Shown: positions 1 to 12,765 of the stretch, piece by piece
Position numbering within the stretch: the stretch's first letter is position 1
Layout of the letters: each line of letters opens with the position of its first letter
Assembly: GCA_910589415.1 (NCBI GenBank)
Contig: OU342639.1
Location: 14,702,268 to 14,766,267 of the forward strand
DNA length: 64,000 bases
Reading direction: 5' to 3'
From: Malachius bipustulatus
Taxonomy: Eukaryota; Arthropoda; Insecta; Coleoptera; Melyridae
Made by a program: the position numbers and the translations under genes
The notes under the pieces: model-generated
Told to the model about the DNA's origin: nothing
The model's database searches: none
The model's input: the letters and a program-made list of their open reading frames with translations, nothing else

Positions 1-449
1 AAAAAAAAATTGTACCCTCGTACTTAAAATAAGAAAGTTGAAGTCGTGCTTTTATAAAAGGACCACCCTGTATATTACAAAAAATATTTTTAAAAAGTGG
101 AGAAAATCGTACTTGGTGGAGAGGCATATGAGTTTTTTTAGAATTATTTAGAATTCTAGTATAAAAGCTACTTTGCCGCACTAATGAGCAACCCTGTAAT
201 TTTTTTATTTTTTTTAGGGTAACTCCTAACCTCGCTCCTAATCCTTGATATATTAGCATTTCTATTTTTACTGTTACAATTATTATTTTCCTCGCAATTT
301 TCATTATATTAAAAAAAAACATTTACACAAACAAAATGAGCTTAACATAAAAATTAATTTATTTTGACCAAAAACGGATTTATTAAGAGAGCTGCGAAAT
401 CGAGTGCGAAATATTTGTTTCAAAGAGTTTTGCAATTACGTGAAAACAT

Positions 450-618
450 CTTGGAAATAGTAGAAAAAATCTGAAAATAGTGGAAATAACGGAAATAAAA
501 TGGAAATAGTGGAAATAATGTGGAAATAACGTGGAAACGTAGAAATAACGTGGAAATACTGGAAATAGTGGAAATAAGATGGAAATAGTGGAAATAATTT
601 GGCATGTGGAAATAATTG
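450..618. repeat. GGAAATA minisatellite
   Basis: The heptamer GGAAATA recurs many times, mostly spaced to give 9-bp and 18-bp periods with TGGAAATAGTGGAAATAA as the commonest form. Its complement gives low-complexity reading frames rich in Phe, Ser, Thr and Ile, which I regard as artefacts of the repeat. It abuts the left arm of the inverted repeat that begins at 651. Confidence 0.85.
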
Positions 619-650
619 TACACTTTTTCATCGAGTGAACACCCCCTCGA

Positions 651-864
651 TCCAAGCAATAACAGTGATCGAAATAACTTACTGAAACGTGAGTAAAAGG
701 CCATGCAAGCAGGTGGAAAATTAAAGGCAGGAAGACTTAAATTTAATTTAAGTTAATTTAAGTTAATTTAATTTAATTAATAATTTAAAAGATTAAAGAC
801 ACCTGCTTACATGGCCTTTTACTCACATTTCTATAATTTATTTAGATCACTGTTATTGCTTGGA
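651..864. repeat. Small foldback element, about 66-bp arms
   Basis: Positions 651-716 and 799-864 are imperfect reverse complements; both contain the block ACTCAC..AAAAGGCCATG in opposite orientations. The roughly 80-bp loop is AT-rich (TTTAATTTAA runs). Because the arms are inverted, both strands show a short reading frame beginning with nearly the same peptide (MAFYS.F..LFRSLLLLG), which is a symmetry effect and not evidence for protein. Probably a MITE or foldback; no convincing target duplication was found. Confidence 0.7.
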
Positions 865-3800
865 TTGTTCTTTATTGCTTGTCGCTTTCTCTATTTTAGA
901 TTTACTCCTTTAGTTCCTTTAGATTTACGTTCAAAAAAAAAAAAAAAAAATCGTTTTCTCAAAATACCTCATTTCCAAACAGGTAGCTTACATGCACGAC
1001 CTTTTTCTCCTACCAAAAGGTCATGGATAACACTTGTAGAGGGAAAGGAACATGCCCAGGGAGAAGAGCGGACACCTTACCGAAGTAGCACAGAAACCTG
1101 GTTCGACGGCTTGAGCAGACTCGTTTTGACGAAACTTTTTTGAGTTCAATTCAGGAGACTCTGAGCTGAAGACATAATATATATTTCGGAGACCTCTATT
1201 TACATCAGATTTCAGCTGCGTTGGTCATAATTGGTAGGATGTTCGAAAAAACAGTATAGGTTTGAGTTAATTTTCTTTCACAAAATCTGAAGTCCCTAGA
1301 CGTAACTTGATTGTAAATAACTTGATGATAAATAAATATCGGAATCGGAAGATAACTATTGCATCTGCTATTTAAAATCAAATCCCTCTATTAAAATCTA
1401 ATCTGCATCTCCTATAACAGAGAACGTCTTTAAAAAGCTCGCCTTTAGATATAGGTTTGAAAAAATTATCTAAATATTTTTCTCTGATATTAATTTATTT
1501 TTCTTTTTTTTCAGGTAAGTCCACAGACTCAAAGGATTTTCACATTTTTTGTAAGTACTATTATATGGTCACTGGAGATAATTCGGAAAATAAATTGCCT
1601 GCAGAGACCAAAAAAATCCAATAAAAATACAAGCATATAACATCGTCTTGAAGCCACTCTCGAAAAAAAGGCTAAGTAGTTCACATATATTCTGCAAAAA
1701 CAATTTAAAAGTCAAACATTTACCAGACGTATTAGATAGATGGACCTTGAAACTCTTTTCAAACAAGGCAAACAAAAAACTTAAATAACCTCCACTTTTC
1801 AATATTTTCCATAATAGAATCGTTAGCTTTTGTGGGGGAAAAATAAACTTGGGAATATTATTAGAAGACCGTAAATATTATATTGCAACTTTAGGAGCGT
1901 CCAGCACTTTACGATACGTTCTGACAAACTTATATAGCGTGAAACAACTTCAGTAAATATTTACTTAAGGCGAGTTGTCACTTCGTTATAATTTACTCAA
2001 ATTATATATTCTTACTACACTTTTCCAAGTTTCGTTAATAAAACGCTCCAGGCTCTTACTTTCATATTTCATTGTTTTTCTGAACTGTTTGACTTAGTTT
2101 AGTCCTAAAATGGAAGATTTACTTAACTGGTGCGTAGTAAAATCAAATAACATCCACCGAGCCGAGCCGTTCATTTCGAATAATGAAAGACTGAAAGGGA
2201 TATTTCATTGCTTTGAAATCTTACCCCTGGGAGAATCAACACCTTTATCGAATTCCTATACAATCTAAATTTGAATTTGTTATCCTGACTTTGTAATAAT
2301 TCATATCATGATAGTTTTTGAACAATAAGTCCAACTAAGGGTTTTGAAATTAAATTTGCTTTTATGGTATAATATATACCTATGCAACGTAGAATCATAT
2401 TATCTGTTAAATATATAAATTATGCAGTTAATTTTATATCACTAGTTTCTCATTAATGACCTCACAAATATGTTTGATTCAAATTGTTCTGCAACATTGC
2501 AATGGAAAATTTAGTAATTGACATCTTCAATATACTTATTCGTAACCGAACTAGAACGCTAGCAACATCAAAAAATTAATACTCAAACAGATTTATAATA
2601 AACAAATAAAAGAGAGGTTCAAAAATGTATAGGTACTTAATATTATATTATATTTTTCAAAAACTTGAACAGCCTGTCCTACGTTGTATCAATTTTTAAT
2701 TGCAGATCATTTTTACACATAACCCTGATCGTAAAAAATCCTACATTACCATGAAAGATACCAGCAATAAAATAAAATAAAATTACCGTTTTTTTTTTCT
2801 TCCTTCGATTGATTCAAGATCGCCGGAAGCACCTCAACCTCATAGGCTTATTGTGCTTACTAAAAAAATAACAGATTTATTGAATATTAATTTATAATAT
2901 TAATGTATAAAATTAGGTTCGAAGCATACAGATATTTTATAAGGAAATTATTTGAAAATACTAAAATAAATAAAAAAGGATAAACACGCAGCAACTACAT
3001 AGTTACTGCTACACTCCGTATCCTTTAAGTAAATCTATACGGCTCTCACTCCAGAAATTTAGTTCCAAGTCGTTCCAACAACCTCCTTATTTCTATCCAA
3101 TCGTCTACACGATGGCCACACCGAGTTCTACTTGGAAGTATCTATAATCAACTAGAATTAAACAAAAGGTTATGACCACAAAACTATTAAACGATTTGAT
3201 AGAAATAAAGAGCCTCCAGTAATGACGTAAATAGAAATAGAGATTGAAACGAGCATGAAAACGAAGGGAAATGGTAATCTATCTTCCTTCGAAACTGACA
3301 TTTCAACCTACCCTGGTTAACATATCTTCCCAACTGTCAATCAAACCATGTGCACATACATCGGTCAACTGTCACTGAGCAACGTTTACATCTCTTCCAT
3401 TGACAAGATTGTTATTACAACCTTTTTTCGTAAATTGATAATATATTTTATTAATTGATTGATCTCACTACTTTTGTTGTAAATTTTTAAAGCAATTTTA
3501 TAATTAACAGAAACAAGGGAATGAGATATTGCCGACTAGCTCAGTATTATATTTGTGTTCTCTATACAGAAATAATACTGCGAAATAATACTGCCAGCGG
3601 TACTCCATAGAGTTCTGCTATTGGATTTCTTCAACTAATCCGTATCTCCCCGCATTCATGATAAGCGGTAGAAATTTTTAACATGCTAATTGGGCATGTT
3701 GCAACTTTTTTTTGTTTAAATTTATTTATCTTATTTTCTCTAAGTTCATTTATCTGGGACTGTAATTTTCCTGTACAGCAAAATAAACCTTCCAAAAGTT

Positions 3801-4013
3801 ATACTCCAACATATATCCTCAAGAAAGAAAAGATTATATCAAACTGAGAACAAAAAGAAAAAAACTTATCATATAATGACCATATCACAAGAGCTAACCT
3901 CAACTATACAACACTATAAAGTCAAATCCACTATTGGATGTGGAAACAATGGATTCCACAATCAATCACAATCACCCATCTCTGGGTTAGGAGGTTTTTC
4001 CTTTAAATCTTTA
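865..4013. other. AT-rich intergenic DNA, nothing recognised
   Basis: Both strands were read for domain motifs, tandem repeats and terminal inverted repeats. Only short spurious frames and A/T runs were seen, including a poly-A of about 18 near 933-950. No gene or element is supported. Confidence 0.5.
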
Positions 4014-4160
4014 TAGATTGGACCCCTGTAGAACCCCCTGTATCACCCTGATCTGCTCGTTGTGCTCTACTATCGTGTGTTCTGGCAGGTAGTTACTTAT
4101 GAGCTTCCTCAAGTATAGCGGCACTGAGAATTGGGCCAACATAAATTTCAGAGTATACCA
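4014..4160 (-). pseudogene. Non-LTR reverse transcriptase relic
   Basis: Minus-strand translation gives one open stretch reading FSVPLYLRKLISNYLPEH, then about 13 residues later GVLQGSNL. This is the usual layout of the mid-RT region of R1/Jockey-like non-LTR retrotransposons, where 'vP.YL...I..YL..R' precedes the conserved GVPQGS box; here the Pro of that box is Leu. A stop follows directly after the box, and the FADD catalytic region is absent downstream. The fragment is about 50 codons of what would be an RT of several hundred residues, so it is an old truncated relic. Family assignment beyond 'non-LTR RT' is not possible. Confidence 0.6.
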
Positions 4161-4311
4161 AAATAAGGTCAATTATTGTAATAAGATCAAGAACGGACAT
4201 CATAGAATTTCCTAGCGATCCAACACAAGAATGACTAAAAACAAAAAAACGTCACAACTGAAGAAACAGTTTATTTTCATACACCGATTCGTTGGAAATT
4301 AACTGCCGACC

Positions 4312-4696
4312 AGTGGCGGATTTCCGATTAGGCTAGGTAGGCTATAGCCTACGGCGGCAAATTTTTGTAGGCGGCAAATTTTTGTAGGCGGCAAATTTTC
4401 GAAGACTAAAAATATTTTCGAGTGCTGGGAACTTACGTGACCATGGATATTGAAAAAAAAATTGCCTGCGGCGCTTTTTCGAGAGGGGGGCCCTGGGCTT
4501 GCATTTACAAGCAGCATAACTTGTTACAGAATAAATGTTTTAGCATTTTTATGATCTTTTCGTCACTTTTTTAGCAAAAAATTAAAAAATTTCGCGGGAG
4601 AAGACCCCGGATCCTATGCGACGGGGATTAAATAATACAATAATAGGCGGCGATTTAATTCAGCCTATAGGCGGCACATTTGTAAATCCACCTCTG
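4312..4696. mobile_element. hAT-type MITE with 8-bp target duplication
   Basis: The element starts CAGTGGCGGATTT and ends AAATCCACCTCTG, an imperfect terminal inverted repeat of about 13 bp. It is flanked on both sides by the identical octamer CTGCCGAC (4304-4311 and 4697-4704). An 8-bp duplication with CAGTGGCG ends is characteristic of the hAT superfamily. The 385-bp interior has no coding capacity. Near the left end there are about three copies of an 18-bp unit, GGCGGCAAATTTTTGTAG (4351-4400), and the GGCGGC motif reappears near the right end, so the subterminal regions are internally repetitive. Confidence 0.85.
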
Positions 4697-4956
4697 CTGC
4701 CGACTACTTTCTTCCACTACGATTTCTTTCGACTGTTAGTTCTCGTCTTCGTGAACATCTGGAATTGACTTTTGCGGTGTCCTCATTTTTTCTACCCAGG
4801 TATCACGTACCGAGGACCAAGAATTAGCTTGAAAACCATCTTCGGTTACCAAAGAAAGCAAGGTATAAACCGAATGTGAAATGAAAACAACGTATACGTC
4901 ACTGATTCGCAAGAATGGTAATCGATAGTAGCCAGCCCTAAAGGAATCAAAAGGTC

Positions 4957-5283
4957 CTCTAAAATTTCAAATTTTCGGTTTTCAAAATTCCCCTTTCACT
5001 TTTTGCGAATTTATTAAAGGTAGTGTAAAGAATAGTATTTTTTAAGTAAAGTTAGCCAGTGGCGGACACAGAAAAAGGAAAAAAAAAATTAAAATTTGTC
5101 AATTTTTTTTTTATTTTGTCAAATTTAAAAATCCATTCTAAGGCACATTTTCAAACTAAATGAAATTGACCTGACTATGGAAAATTTCAGAAATCCAATT
5201 TAAAAAGCGGTGAAAATATTTATTATTGAATCGCATAAAAATACACTATTTCTGCGATTGATGCGCAAGAAGGTTTTTTTTGG
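4957..5283 (+). repeat. Dispersed repeat shared with 46.0-46.36 kb
   Basis: This block matches 46009-46360 almost base for base, including the segments TTTCGGTTTTCAAAATTCCC and GCCAGTGGCGGACACAGAA and the end CTATTTCTGCGATTGATGCG. The 46-kb copy holds about 40 extra bases around CTCAGTAAACCACTACGC that are missing here. The copy at 46 kb is the last, shortened member of a tandem array (44710-46360), so this is probably a dispersed monomer of the same family. No coding potential. Confidence 0.8.
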
Positions 5284-7369
5284 ATTTAGACTCTCCATTG
5301 ACCACCCAACCCCTACACAAAATATTTTCTTTTCCGCATGAATTGCATAATTCGATGCCTTTTTCGTCTAATTTTACTGGACTATTATTCCCCGTTCGGT
5401 CTACATCGAACTAATATTGAAAAAACTAGAACAGGAAAAATTGCCGAAGAGTCGAATTACTGCTCTAATACTTATAATAAAGGAACAATTATTGTGAACA
5501 AGACCTCAATCTGAGACAAACCGTAGCAATTTCCTAATATAATATTAAAAAAATTAATACCACAAAGCCTAAAATTACAATATGCCAATATTATCGATCA
5601 AATGGTTTCATTATTCTACGAAATAATACAGGCTGATCCCAAAATTGTGGACACGGATAGTACCGCAGCATTTATTGTGGATTAAAGATTTCAAGTCATT
5701 AAATTTTTGTCTCCAGCATATGACTCACTTAAGAAGATATGACCAGTTTTATGGAAAAAAAGAAACCGCACTGCACTGGATATTTTACACTTTAGGAAGC
5801 AAAATAGTGCGTAGATCTATAATACTAACAGTAGAAATGCAAAATAGTTTCTAATATTCTACGAAAAATGCTCAATAAGGATGAGTGATTGGTTGAGTAA
5901 TTGTGGCCTATGTTTTGTTGTACACTTTTTTAAGCTAAATTCGTTCAGAAAAAAATAGCAACCTATTCCTATTCACGCTTGAATTTTTTAATCTGAAACT
6001 TCGTTGTAAAATAGAATTTCAATTTTTTTATTAATTTACGAAATCATAAATTCATCGTAACTATACAATTTCGCAATGAATTGAATAATCATAAAAATAT
6101 AGGTTGTAATACCCAATACCGATGACTCGAATAATATCCAAAGACCAGTTAAGTAAATTATGGTAAATTGGTGTTGATGAACAGGAGTAAACAATTAACC
6201 GATGCATGTCCACAGCAAGAGCCGCCGGAGCCGGATTCAAGCTCCACAGGATATAAAGCCCTATAGGTTTAGGGGAACAAAAGCGCTTCACTTGTAGTGT
6301 TATGATGAGAAACTAGCTGACCGTCTGTCGGATCTTGAATAAATTTGAATTTAGAGATGATCACCTGTTCGTCACGATTTACCTTACACTTGATACCTCT
6401 TTGAAGAACTCATGCTAGTAGTTCAATACTCTGAGTCTACATCGTCCAACTGAGACGATCCTTTCGCCGCCTCTCATCCGATCCTGATTATATAATGGCT
6501 TTTCCGTTGATGCATTTACCGATTGGACGGATTACAGTTCCGATTAAAGACTATTGTCAGATAGTCAAGCAATATGGTAGGGGAGTTTTTAAATCCCACA
6601 CGAACTTATCTGATTTAAAAAAAAAATTCTATAGCGACGATTCGCAAGATGTTGATAATCTTTGAAGTAGATAGCTTAACGTAAATAATTTTCAGGAGCT
6701 GCTGAAACGCGTTTGGATAATAATTGACAACAATAATAACTAACAGAGTTTATGAGATGCGATAATCTCTCTTATAACTCAATAAACGTTAAGAGATAAT
6801 GGCCTCGATTTTTTTTGACTCGTAGTTCACGTTCAGTTGAAGAAAACATCAGGCTTTCTCATACCTAGCTTGTGCGCCTTTTACCGGGCGACGTCTTCTA
6901 CGTACCGTGTTGCATTGTATGTGTTATTTTGGCATTGCATCACTCGCTCCATCAGCCGAAGAGTTTTGGAAGGTCACACGCAAGGTTAGATGAAGGCACA
7001 CTTGTCAAAAAAAAAACTCTGCCGAATTTTTAAAATAGTCGGTGAAGAGTTTGGCTCACTTACAAAGAAAAACTACAAACATTTTAAAAGTAGCTACATA
7101 CTATGTAGAGGTGACATTTATTATTTTTATATTTTCTTTTCCCCTTCATTTTTTCCCTGTATTTTTTCTATTCTTATTTTTTTTTTCTTTTTCTGTCGAC
7201 AATGACCACAACGCCTCGAGACGCATTGTGGTCCATCAAGACGACTTTTACGCTAGTGAAGACAGGACCTCTGAGCCACGCCATTGTGTTGTAGATGTGA
7301 GGGTAACAGTTGGTTGCCGTTTTTTGTGTCGAATGTTCTGTTTTGCTGTAATTTGTCTATAAAATATAA
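5284..7369. other. Intergenic, no recognised feature
   Basis: No domain, long repeat or terminal structure was recognised. The strongest local signals are a polypyrimidine tract at about 7140-7195 and, directly after it, a near-palindrome at 7203-7232 (GACCACAACGC..GCATTGTGGTC). Short reading frames here are low-complexity. Confidence 0.45.
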
Positions 7370-7837
7370 AATGTTTTCAAGCAGATTTTCTCCTGCAATT
7401 TGGAAGCGCCATGTGGTATCAAGGCCTTTTATTCACGATTCTTTGAAGCAAATTGCATGAGGTGCAAGTCAAAGAGATGGTCGAGAGACATCATTTTATT
7501 TATTTGGTTTATGAATTGGTAGGACAGTGGCTTTTCTTCAAATTACTGGGAACAGGTTTCTTGTCCATATCAAATTTAATATTTCCAGGAGTTTCACAAT
7601 TTATGGTAGATTTTTAAGGAAAATGTTAGGTGTTTTGTCTTGGGTGGCCGTGGCATTGCCACTGTGTTTCAAAGCTTTGCTCACTTCTGCGATTTTTATG
7701 GGTGCATTATTGTAGTAGACTAATCTTACCTTTGCTATTTATTCTTTTTTTATCTTTTTCCAGAATCCTATTGTATAGTCACCCGTTATATGACTTAATT
7801 ATCCTGAGCCTTTTATCCTAGTGATTTTGTCCCTTAC
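7370..7837 (-). pseudogene. NLR-D: Jockey-like retrotransposon, N-terminal RT part
   Basis: Read on the minus strand in one frame with several stops, this gives motifs typical of the start of a Jockey-clade reverse transcriptase: a linker with DYTIGFWKKIKK, then EVSKALKHSGNATATQDKTP where 'a.GPDg.p' is usual, then IFLKNLP and, about 20 residues on, RKATVLPIHKPNK, the conserved 'W+kA.v.PI.KP.K' block. Sequence then degenerates after GLDTTWRFQIAGENLL. The matching endonuclease half lies at 9100-9560 on the same strand; a copy of another family, NLR-A, sits between the two. In-frame stops replace the Trp before RKATV and others, so this copy is dead. It is absent from simple ORF scans because of those stops. 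Confidence 0.65.
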
Positions 7838-9105
7838 TTTTTTTTTATATAAATTCACATGAACTGCAAGGAAATCCCTTTGACGCTCTGGGAGCGGTAC
7901 ATGAGCGGAGATGATCTTTTCTGAATTGAGTCGAGTAATCCCAGCGTATGTTTGGGAGCTTAGCTCCAAACATGTGAGCAGTACACCAAGGATGGTCGGA
8001 TTTGAGCCTTGTATAAGAGAAGAAGCTGTTGAAGCGTATAAAATGGCTGCGTGCGGAAGAGTGTTCCAAGTTTTTGAGAGGCACTCTTCACCAGACCTGC
8101 AACATGGTCATGCCAAGACATGTTCTCTCCGAGGCTCACTCCAAGTAAACGAAGAGATGACGTTGGAGTAAGAGAGTGTCCCACCGTGACCATATCTGGG
8201 TTCGAAATGTTGGCTTTTTTCGAAAATATGACTGCTTGGGTTTTTCCAGCATTAAATTGAACTCGATTTCTATCGACCCAACGTAAAATCTCTTGTATGT
8301 CATTGTTAAGTATGACAACTTCTTGCTCTTTGCGAATATGTGCGTCGACGGCAGATTTTCGCGCATCCAAGGTTTCTCGGCGCAGAATTTCTCGGGCTCG
8401 GTTGTTTGGGTCTAAGGCTAAAATACTGCGCTTTATGACATGCTGTCGGAAAACAATGTCTGACATTATGGGCTACACGGAAGGGATCATTGGTGGGACT
8501 CTTCCCTCAAAGTCGACGGAAGAGTATGAAGAAAACACTCCTGCCAACAAGTTCGCCTTCTCAGTAGCCGTGCACGCAATAGTTCCGTCTATCCGTATAA
8601 GTGGTGGAATCATGGATCTGGTGAAGTCTTGGCTGACTGCCTTAGTGACCGACCAAGAATATCTCGAACCACTAGGACAGGAGAGAAGTTTGTTCCTAAT
8701 TCTTTGGTTGTGAGCTTCCTTGGTTTGATCTATTATTTCTTTGCATCTGTTTCGAGTAAGGATGAGATTGTGGTGATTTATGATCCAAAGCCAGTTGTTT
8801 GGAGGCGACAGCTTCAAACAGCGACCAAGGTTTGCTGTTTGAGGGCCGTTTTTTGAAAAGGAAATGTAAGCTTCCATGCCTGTTAAGATGACTTGAGCAC
8901 CTTCCCTAGCACAAGCAGATGGATCACTAGAGCCGAAACAAATATTCCGCCATGGAAAAGCTTGATGATATTTCCTGAGTTCTTCCCATTTGGCCGATCT
9001 ATAGTGCCAGGCTATACGCGGCCTACTTGCTTTTTTGATACTAATAATTGGCAGGACACGTGATGTTGAGACGAGTTTGTGGTCTGAGGAACCCAGTTGA
9101 GCTTT
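7838..9105 (-). pseudogene. NLR-A copy 1: linker plus C-terminal RT, catalytic core deleted
   Basis: A minus-strand non-LTR ORF2 fragment. From 9108 downward it reads the end of an APE endonuclease (LGSSDHKLVS, with the catalytic SDH), a linker (FPWRNICF, DPSACA, GMEAYI), one in-frame TAG at 8473-8475, then MSDIVFRQHVIKRSILALDP, which normally leads into the RT fingers. Instead it jumps near 8350-8400 to the region after the FADD box (LDARKSAVDA, then FNAGKTQAVIFSKKAN, LLGVSLGENMSWHDHV, LLYKAQIRPSLVYCSHVW). The catalytic RT core is therefore missing. A second deletion joins the thumb to the C-terminal HLRSCTAPRAS. The 3' end carries a poly-A (poly-T at 7838-7846). It lies inside the Jockey-like NLR-D element. 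Copies at 32.3 and 38.4 kb belong to the same family. Confidence 0.8.
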
Positions 9106-9560
9106 CATCGTGATGTATCGTTGAAATATAATTCTCTAAGTTAGCAGTGTTCATTTTCCATCTAGGAAAAGTCTGAGAGGCTTGTTTATTCACTCGTCTA
9201 TCTAAAATCTTCATCGGAAAGCGATCGCTTCCATGCAGGTCGTTTATTACACTCCACTGGTAGCTGGTGTAAGAATCTGGTGTCGGTAAAAGTCAGATCT
9301 ATGCAGGAAAAAGTCATAGTGGAAACACGAAAATGAATACTGGCTGTAAAGTTCAGGGTGTTGACACTACTATGAAGAAGATAAGTTTTAACTATTCTGC
9401 CTCTGGTGTCTATTTTGTTTGAACCCCAAGTATGAGTTTCAAAATCTCCTAATTCTAAAAAGGATTCTGGAAGTTTTTACTTTTAAATTAATCACGAAAG
9501 TCATTTTTGATGACAGCTTTTTTACTTGGTAAATCAATGGTACATAATAAAACAAAGAAC
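9100..9560 (-). pseudogene. NLR-D: Jockey-like APE endonuclease part
   Basis: The minus strand reads LPESFLELGDFETHTWGSNK, which matches the 'lPkPfLilGDFNaHh..WGs' block of Jockey-type endonucleases, then FTASIHFRVSTMTFSCIDLTF ('s.IDLtf' block). After a +1 frame change it reads WSVINDLHGSDRFP, the 'W.v..dlhgSDHfPi' end of the domain with His changed to Arg. It continues TFPRWKMNTANLENYIS, as in the linker of that clade. It is interrupted near 9100 by NLR-A copy 1 and resumes as RT at 7837. Upstream residues DLPSKKAV (about 9520) may belong to the same domain. Degraded by frameshifts. Confidence 0.65.
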
Positions 9561-12500
9561 ATCAGTTTAGTTCAATGAGTTTTATGGATATGAACGATGT
9601 CATTCTACTGATCATCAAGTTTCGCACGTTCTACATTACTTATTGACCCACTGATGTTTTTTGTTTTATACCATGGCCGATTTTATGGAATTAGGTGACC
9701 TGAGATACGTTGCTTGTGTTCAAAATGTTAGGACAACTGGAGGCAATAAGACCATAATTTTTACATAAAAAAAGCATCTCATATCAACGTAGGAAAGGTA
9801 TAGAGGGTAATTTGTGTTTTCGTTTTTCATAAGTACAGATCTTTGGATCAAGACTTGCCTTAATCCAATTCAACAACAATCAAGAGTTACCTGGTGGTGA
9901 CGTAAAGACTTGTCTACGAAATCTCGAGTATCCATGTGTGAGAATTCATCGCCGTGTAATCCAGAATGCAGCAAAAATATTCTCAACAGCCGTTTGAGAC
10001 CCAATAATTTGAGAGTATTTGCTATAAGCTCGTGAGGAATAGTAGGGCAGGCATTAGATGTTATAAGTCATCTTGATGGGTCGATTAACCATCTGATTCC
10101 GACTTGTAGTTCTTCGATCTTAATTTATCATACGTGTTAACTATAGTTGGTTTACCTCTTCTACTGTTGAAAGGAATACACATATTCTGCTATTAGCTAT
10201 TTTGAAAGCATATCTAATATTTTTGGAGCCGACAATATTGACTGTGGCTACTTGAATCCCTTTTGGGAAGAACGTATCTTGGCTTAGGTTCGAAGATCCT
10301 TAGTCGACTCTTAGTTGTGATGTGAATTCTGATTGTAGTATTGAGACTGACTTGAAAGAAAACTATTAATGGTAGATATTAGCCTACCCCTGAGGTTGGA
10401 AATATTGACAATCACTCAAGATGAGTAGATACATAAGACGGCCAATAATTAGCCTACTAGTGTCTAAAAAGTACTGTTTTGTGATTAATAATAGTTGATG
10501 CTATTACCGTCTCTTATCATGAAAATGATCTTGATATTGTCCGGCTCACAATCCGTTGATTACATAATTTTAAACGGTACCTAAATCAACAATTATGAAC
10601 TGAAAGTTAAGAGGCTTTTCAAGAATTCAAAAAGGTCAGTTGTACAAAGAAGTAGAATTTTTGAATTAACACTTACATTAAAGATTTCATGCAATTTGAA
10701 ATTATGTGTAAATTATGTACAGGTGTGATAGTCCTTAAATAAATAGAAAACAAACTGTACGCCTTTTAGTGTGAAAAGATAAACCTGTTGTGTTTAATTT
10801 TAGATGAAGCCATCTTTACAGTTGAACATTAATTTTGCAAAGGAAAAACGAATTTCAGTGTAAACCAATTTAGTCTTTCCGCCTTGAGAATTCAACCGGA
10901 GAATCCAAGATATCCGGCATTGTCAGTGGTAGACAACACATCAGAGTGTGTTTGAGTATTCCATTCCTGTAAAGCCTTGATGTTTTGACTATTACTCGAC
11001 AAGTGAGTGTAAACCGAAACTGTTTTACGCCTCCGTCATGTGCCTCAAAGTAGTGGAACGCGTGACTTACTCCCGATGATTGTTTGTATGGAGGCATGTA
11101 TGCAATGCCGCTCGTTTTCCCTCCACCCCTCCCGGAATATAGGCGACTTTACTGAACCAAGCTGCATGAACTGCATGAAAATATGATGGACTCTTTCCTC
11201 TCCACGTCGCGTCTTTATGCTACCGGAGTGTGCCTTCCATCCACTATTCGGAAAGTAACTGCACGGAGTTTAGCTACAGTACTTTTCAGAAATGCTTTTT
11301 CTCTTCACGGACAGCTTTCGTACTTTACCGAGATTCATTATGCAGCTTCTACCCACCTACTATCGTGAGTTTCGCCAGTGTTTTATTATTTTTTCATTAT
11401 ATAGCCATTCTAAACGGGTCTATTATTATGTAAGATACATTTATCATGTGGGTTGCCTGCAGGCAGTGGCATATGAACTAATCCACTCACTTTATGAAGT
11501 GGAAACAGAGATTAATGTAAGTAAATCTCCGGAGTTACATCATTCATACATGGCACAGAATACAGAGTTTCTCCTGATATCTAACACCTTTATGCATGTT
11601 GCGCCCCAGTGTGACATGCATTTATCGATAAACTTCATTACAAGGTAGCTTGGAATTTATACTTCACAATTCGATATTCACTGTGCATTTACATCTTATC
11701 AACATACCGTTATGCTATTCTTCTTGAAGATACTCAAACACTTTCAATAACCATTTAGTCTTCCAAGTACGTTACTCTTATTAAGGGGAATTGATGCAAG
11801 TTCCTTGATCGAGTGGGGAAGATTTCGGCAATATCTGTGAAACGACGATGCTAATTTAACGGTAATTTGCATCACGTCATGTTCGTATCTGGATGATGGT
11901 TTTGGAAACACTTCGTTCATCATCGTAGTGCAAACGCGGTGACTTAGAAATGAGTAATATCAGCAAGGCAAGGCGGAAGCACTATTTGGCAGGTGAAGCG
12001 AGACAATGAGATAACTACTCGAGGGACGCGATGTCAGCGGCACTTTATTTCTGCTCCGGAATTAGATTATATTTTTACTACCGTTGTTAGATCGTATTGA
12101 TTTTTAGTATTTTTCTCTGTTTTTTTTTTATCGCTGTATTCTTAGATGTAATGAGTGTTTTTTACTTCAATAATATTCCCATAACACTGGAGCATCAACA
12201 ATATGTTCAATATATCAAAGTTGATTAATTCCCTTAATTTGTTTATTACCGGCTGTCTTAAGCTTATTCATCTACTTTGTTTATAGAGGCGTTTTGTATT
12301 ATCTTTCGAATGTTTCAACCACTATAAATTGTAAATAAGGAGAAATATGTAAATAAATAAATAAACAATTCATTAAAAGTTTATTTACTTTCTGTGCACC
12401 AATAAAACACAATACAAAATTTCAGTTCGCCGCGATAAAAACAACAATTTGTAAACAGAGTGGTGACCATCTAACCACACGTTTACTAAACAAATGAGGC

Positions 12501-12765
12501 AGTTTGAAGATCAGGTTAGTCTAGTCTAGATTAATAATTGAAATGAAAGTTATATCCTTTCTTCACAAATTAATTTATAAAGGCTACTATATTTTTTAAT
12601 CACTAAGTGCGGTCTTCTTTGTTGTTGTTATTCGAAAATGCTGGGATCATGTTATATTTCTTAAGGATTCTATTAAATTTATGTTCTATTAAGGGGTGAT
12701 AAGTGATTTTATGTATTTTTATTGAAATATTGTTGGTTAAGGTGGTCACTGATTTTGTAAAATTG
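9561..12765. other. Intergenic, nothing recognised
   Basis: No protein motif, RNA gene or element boundary was recognised over about 3.2 kb. An (AAAT)n-like stretch occurs at 12345-12365. Short frames of 60-120 codons at 10.9 and 11.2-11.6 kb have no recognisable content and overlap one another on both strands. The upstream part of NLR-D could extend into 9.6-10.1 kb, but no motif proves it. Confidence 0.4.

Noticed and set aside
420..1143. Two frames with near-identical starts (MAFYS..) on opposite strands
   Set aside because: They are the two arms of the inverted repeat at 651-864 read outwards, so the likeness is a symmetry effect.
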